DNA of 64,000 bases from an uncultured Prevotella sp. (lineage in GTDB: Bacteria; Bacteroidota; Bacteroidia; Bacteroidales; Bacteroidaceae), in the NCBI GenBank assembly GCA_900553595.1, contig USEC01000001.1, forward strand, positions 25,297 through 89,296, read 5' to 3'. Below the pieces are notes generated by a model. That model was not told the DNA's origin. It was given only the letters and a program-made list of their open reading frames with translations, and did no database searches. The position numbers and the translations under genes are program-made. Below, one piece after another: positions 62,453-64,000 of the stretch; the first letter of the stretch is position 1, and every line of letters starts with the position of its first letter.

Positions 62453-63448
62453 ATGAAAAGTTCGATTATCAGACATACCACAGCGATAGTCGCGCTCATC
62501 ATTGCGCTCTTCCATAGTGTCACGGCTTCGGCCGCTGACACATGGAGCGTCAATCCGAGCGATTACCGCTACGACATGAGTCTCTACCTCAATGTGACTT
62601 TTGCCGCAGGAGAAGGGCTTGATTACACTCAGTATGATGTGGCGGCATTTGTCGGCGACGAGTGCCGTGGCGTGGCGGAAGTGCTGCCTGTTCCCGGCGG
62701 CAAAGACTGCCTCTATCTCCGCGCACGCAGCAACCGTGAGAGCGGTGAGACCATGACTTTCCGCTATCGCAACAAGACTACGGGCGAGGTGAAGGACATT
62801 GAGAATGTGAATTTCGCATTTGCTTCCAACGCGCGACTCGGTTATCCTTCCTCGCCGTATGAGGTGAAAATCGTGATTTACCACGATGTTATCATCTCAA
62901 CAGAAGGGGGAGGTTCCGTGAACGAAAGCGGCGGCAGACTGGCGGAAGGCACTTCGCTGAATCTTATCGCTACGCCCGACGAGGGACATTACTTCTCAGG
63001 TTGGTCGGACGGCTCTACAGAAAATCCGCGACCGCTGGTTGTAGGGACGGAGGATGTGGCGCTTACCGCTACGTTCGCGCTTTCACAGTACCATCTTACC
63101 TATACCCTTGACGGGGAAACCTATAAGGAGTCGGAACGAGCTTTGCATGACCGATTGTTAGAGGCTCGTAAGCTATTGCCAACTATTATTCCATCTGATG
63201 ATATTCTCCTTAAGATAGCAAGCATCAGTATCGGCGTTGGCGTTGATGGCCATCGTTCAGATATTACGATGATGCACACCGCTCGCGCTCATGCAGCCTT
63301 TCACGGTCGCTCACAAATCATAGATGACGACATTAAGGTGGCCGCAAGATTGACGTTAAAACATCGCATGCGGAGATTGCCTTTTGAAGAACAAGGTCAC
63401 GACGAAGACCGCATCGATACAGCAGTATCTGCGGTAATCGAGGGCTAG
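62453..63448 (+). CDS. Chimeric ORF: surface protein N-terminus fused to magnesium-chelatase ChlI C-terminus
   Basis: A 331-residue reading frame made of two unrelated parts. Residues 1 to ~226 are a Bacteroidetes secreted protein: signal peptide (IVALIIALFHSVTASAA), a VAAFVGDECRGVAE domain also found in the 2705-residue neighbour, and an InlB-like repeat. From ~227 (RALHDRLLEARKLLP) to the end it is the lid domain of an AAA+ chelatase subunit (GVDGHRSDITMMHTARAHAA, RLTLKHRMRRLPFEEQG). The DNA turns AT-richer at the same point (~63110-63150). The surface part starts 19 bases after the giant gene. I doubt this is one functional protein: a misassembly or foreign insertion is likelier. Both parts are certain, the joint product is not. 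Confidence 0.6.
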   Translation: MKSSIIRHTTAIVALIIALFHSVTASAADTWSVNPSDYRYDMSLYLNVTFAAGEGLDYTQYDVAAFVGDECRGVAEVLPVPGGKDCLYLRARSNRESGETMTFRYRNKTTGEVKDIENVNFAFASNARLGYPSSPYEVKIVIYHDVIISTEGGGSVNESGGRLAEGTSLNLIATPDEGHYFSGWSDGSTENPRPLVVGTEDVALTATFALSQYHLTYTLDGETYKESERALHDRLLEARKLLPTIIPSDDILLKIASISIGVGVDGHRSDITMMHTARAHAAFHGRSQIIDDDIKVAARLTLKHRMRRLPFEEQGHDEDRIDTAVSAVIEG

Positions 63449-63450
63449 CT

Positions 63451-64000
63451 ATGGATACATCTGTACAAGAGGCCCTCAAAATAGGTCTTGTAAACGACCA
63501 GATACATAGCATTGTCATTTCTGGGGGGACTGGTGTCGGTAAAAGTTTTATAGTTCGCCAGTGCCTCGATACATGGCATATTCCCTATCGTGTTATACCG
63601 GTTTATATAGATAATTCACAACTTCAAGAAAGCATCGATTTTGAAGCCTCTCTCGAGCAAGGCAAGATGATTATGTCCTCTAGTCTATTAGATGAAGATA
63701 ATACGCGATGCTGGCTCATCGATGATTGTCATGTGCTATCCCCAGAAGTGCGTCATGCCGTATTAACAGAGGCAAAACGCCGTCATATCTTGCTGATTAT
63801 GACTATAAATCATGAGGATAGAGCCTTAACTGATGCGGAATGGGAACTCGTAGACGTACATGTATCTATGGAACCAGCTTCATTGGAATCTAGGGTAGCG
63901 GTATTACAACAAACTCGAGATGTAATTTCTTGTGCAGATACTGTGTTACCTTCAACAGAAGAGCAGTCATCTAAGGATGTAGTCAGTTTAATCGATCATA
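63451..64000 (+). CDS. Magnesium-chelatase ChlD/BchD-like subunit, N-terminal part (runs off the window)
   Basis: 183 codons from ATG at 63451 to the window end, without a stop. The start has a P-loop, ISGGTGVGKS, then PYRVIPVYIDNSQLQESIDF, LEQGKMIMSSSLL and CWLIDDCHVLSPEVRHAVLTE, the succession seen in the AAA+ domain of ChlD/BchD and related cobaltochelatase partners. A von Willebrand A domain would follow outside the window. It starts two bases after the ChlI-like stop, the usual chlI-chlD spacing. Codon use is AT-rich (gat aat, tta, ata) and unlike every gene before 63.1 kb. The source resembles a Firmicute such as a Negativicute, an inference from composition and pattern only. Confidence 0.75.
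   Translation, partial: MDTSVQEALKIGLVNDQIHSIVISGGTGVGKSFIVRQCLDTWHIPYRVIPVYIDNSQLQESIDFEASLEQGKMIMSSSLLDEDNTRCWLIDDCHVLSPEVRHAVLTEAKRRHILLIMTINHEDRALTDAEWELVDVHVSMEPASLESRVAVLQQTRDVISCADTVLPSTEEQSSKDVVSLIDH

Overview
The window reads as a Bacteroidota chromosome, most likely a Bacteroidales member of the Prevotella type. The evidence is a type IX secretion (T9SS) gene (PorZ), several secreted proteins ending in T9SS-like sorting tails, the long Bacteroidetes form of IspG, type B succinate dehydrogenase/fumarate reductase in the order C-A-B, and promoters of the Bacteroidetes form TTTG-N19/20-TAnnTTTG. Base composition is moderately GC-rich and even up to about 63.13 kb. The last ~870 bases differ: they are AT-richer and encode magnesium-chelatase-like proteins, fused in frame to a Prevotella-type surface protein. 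I read this as an assembly chimera or a recent foreign insertion.

Layout. 0-5.4 kb (minus strand): leuS, a YitT-family membrane protein, rdgB and the start of porZ. 5.4-11 kb: rpoN, a PAP2-type lipid phosphatase, purE and ispG, all minus. 11.4-12.6 kb: a secreted GIN-domain protein. 13-15.6 kb: mutS. 15.7-23.2 kb: a vitamin B12 uptake locus led by a cobalamin riboswitch. It contains a T9SS-type surface propeller, a BtuB-like TonB receptor, a BtuG-like propeller lipoprotein and a further surface protein, and is interrupted by an AAA+ ATPase with its own promoter. 23.5-26 kb: a hemolysin-III-family protein and a DUF4143 ATPase. 26-38.4 kb: housekeeping genes (polA, a polyprenyl synthase, deoC, a MazG-like hydrolase, dtd, uvrC, apt, mnmG) and a four-helix-bundle gene. 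38.8-42.8 kb: sdhC-sdhA-sdhB, with a second four-helix-bundle gene wedged between A and B. 43.5-48.3 kb: an acetyltransferase-like protein, parE and an S41 protease. 49.3-63.4 kb: three consecutive large surface proteins (1664 aa, 2705 aa and a chimeric 331 aa).

The gaps between genes are the most unusual part. Six of them carry an array of exactly four units at an exact 22-bp period (core AAACAAGGCTTCTTTG or its complement), usually just downstream of a stop codon. Other families are 31-bp inverted-repeat elements, 30-39 bp hairpin pairs around a four-helix-bundle gene, a 33-bp tandem repeat before an ATPase, a 44-bp tandem repeat, and a duplicated 66-67 bp promoter-bearing unit ahead of the surface-protein operon. 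Two consensus promoters fire into gene-free DNA ending in terminator-like hairpins and may make small RNAs. No rRNA, tRNA, insertion sequence or CRISPR array was found.
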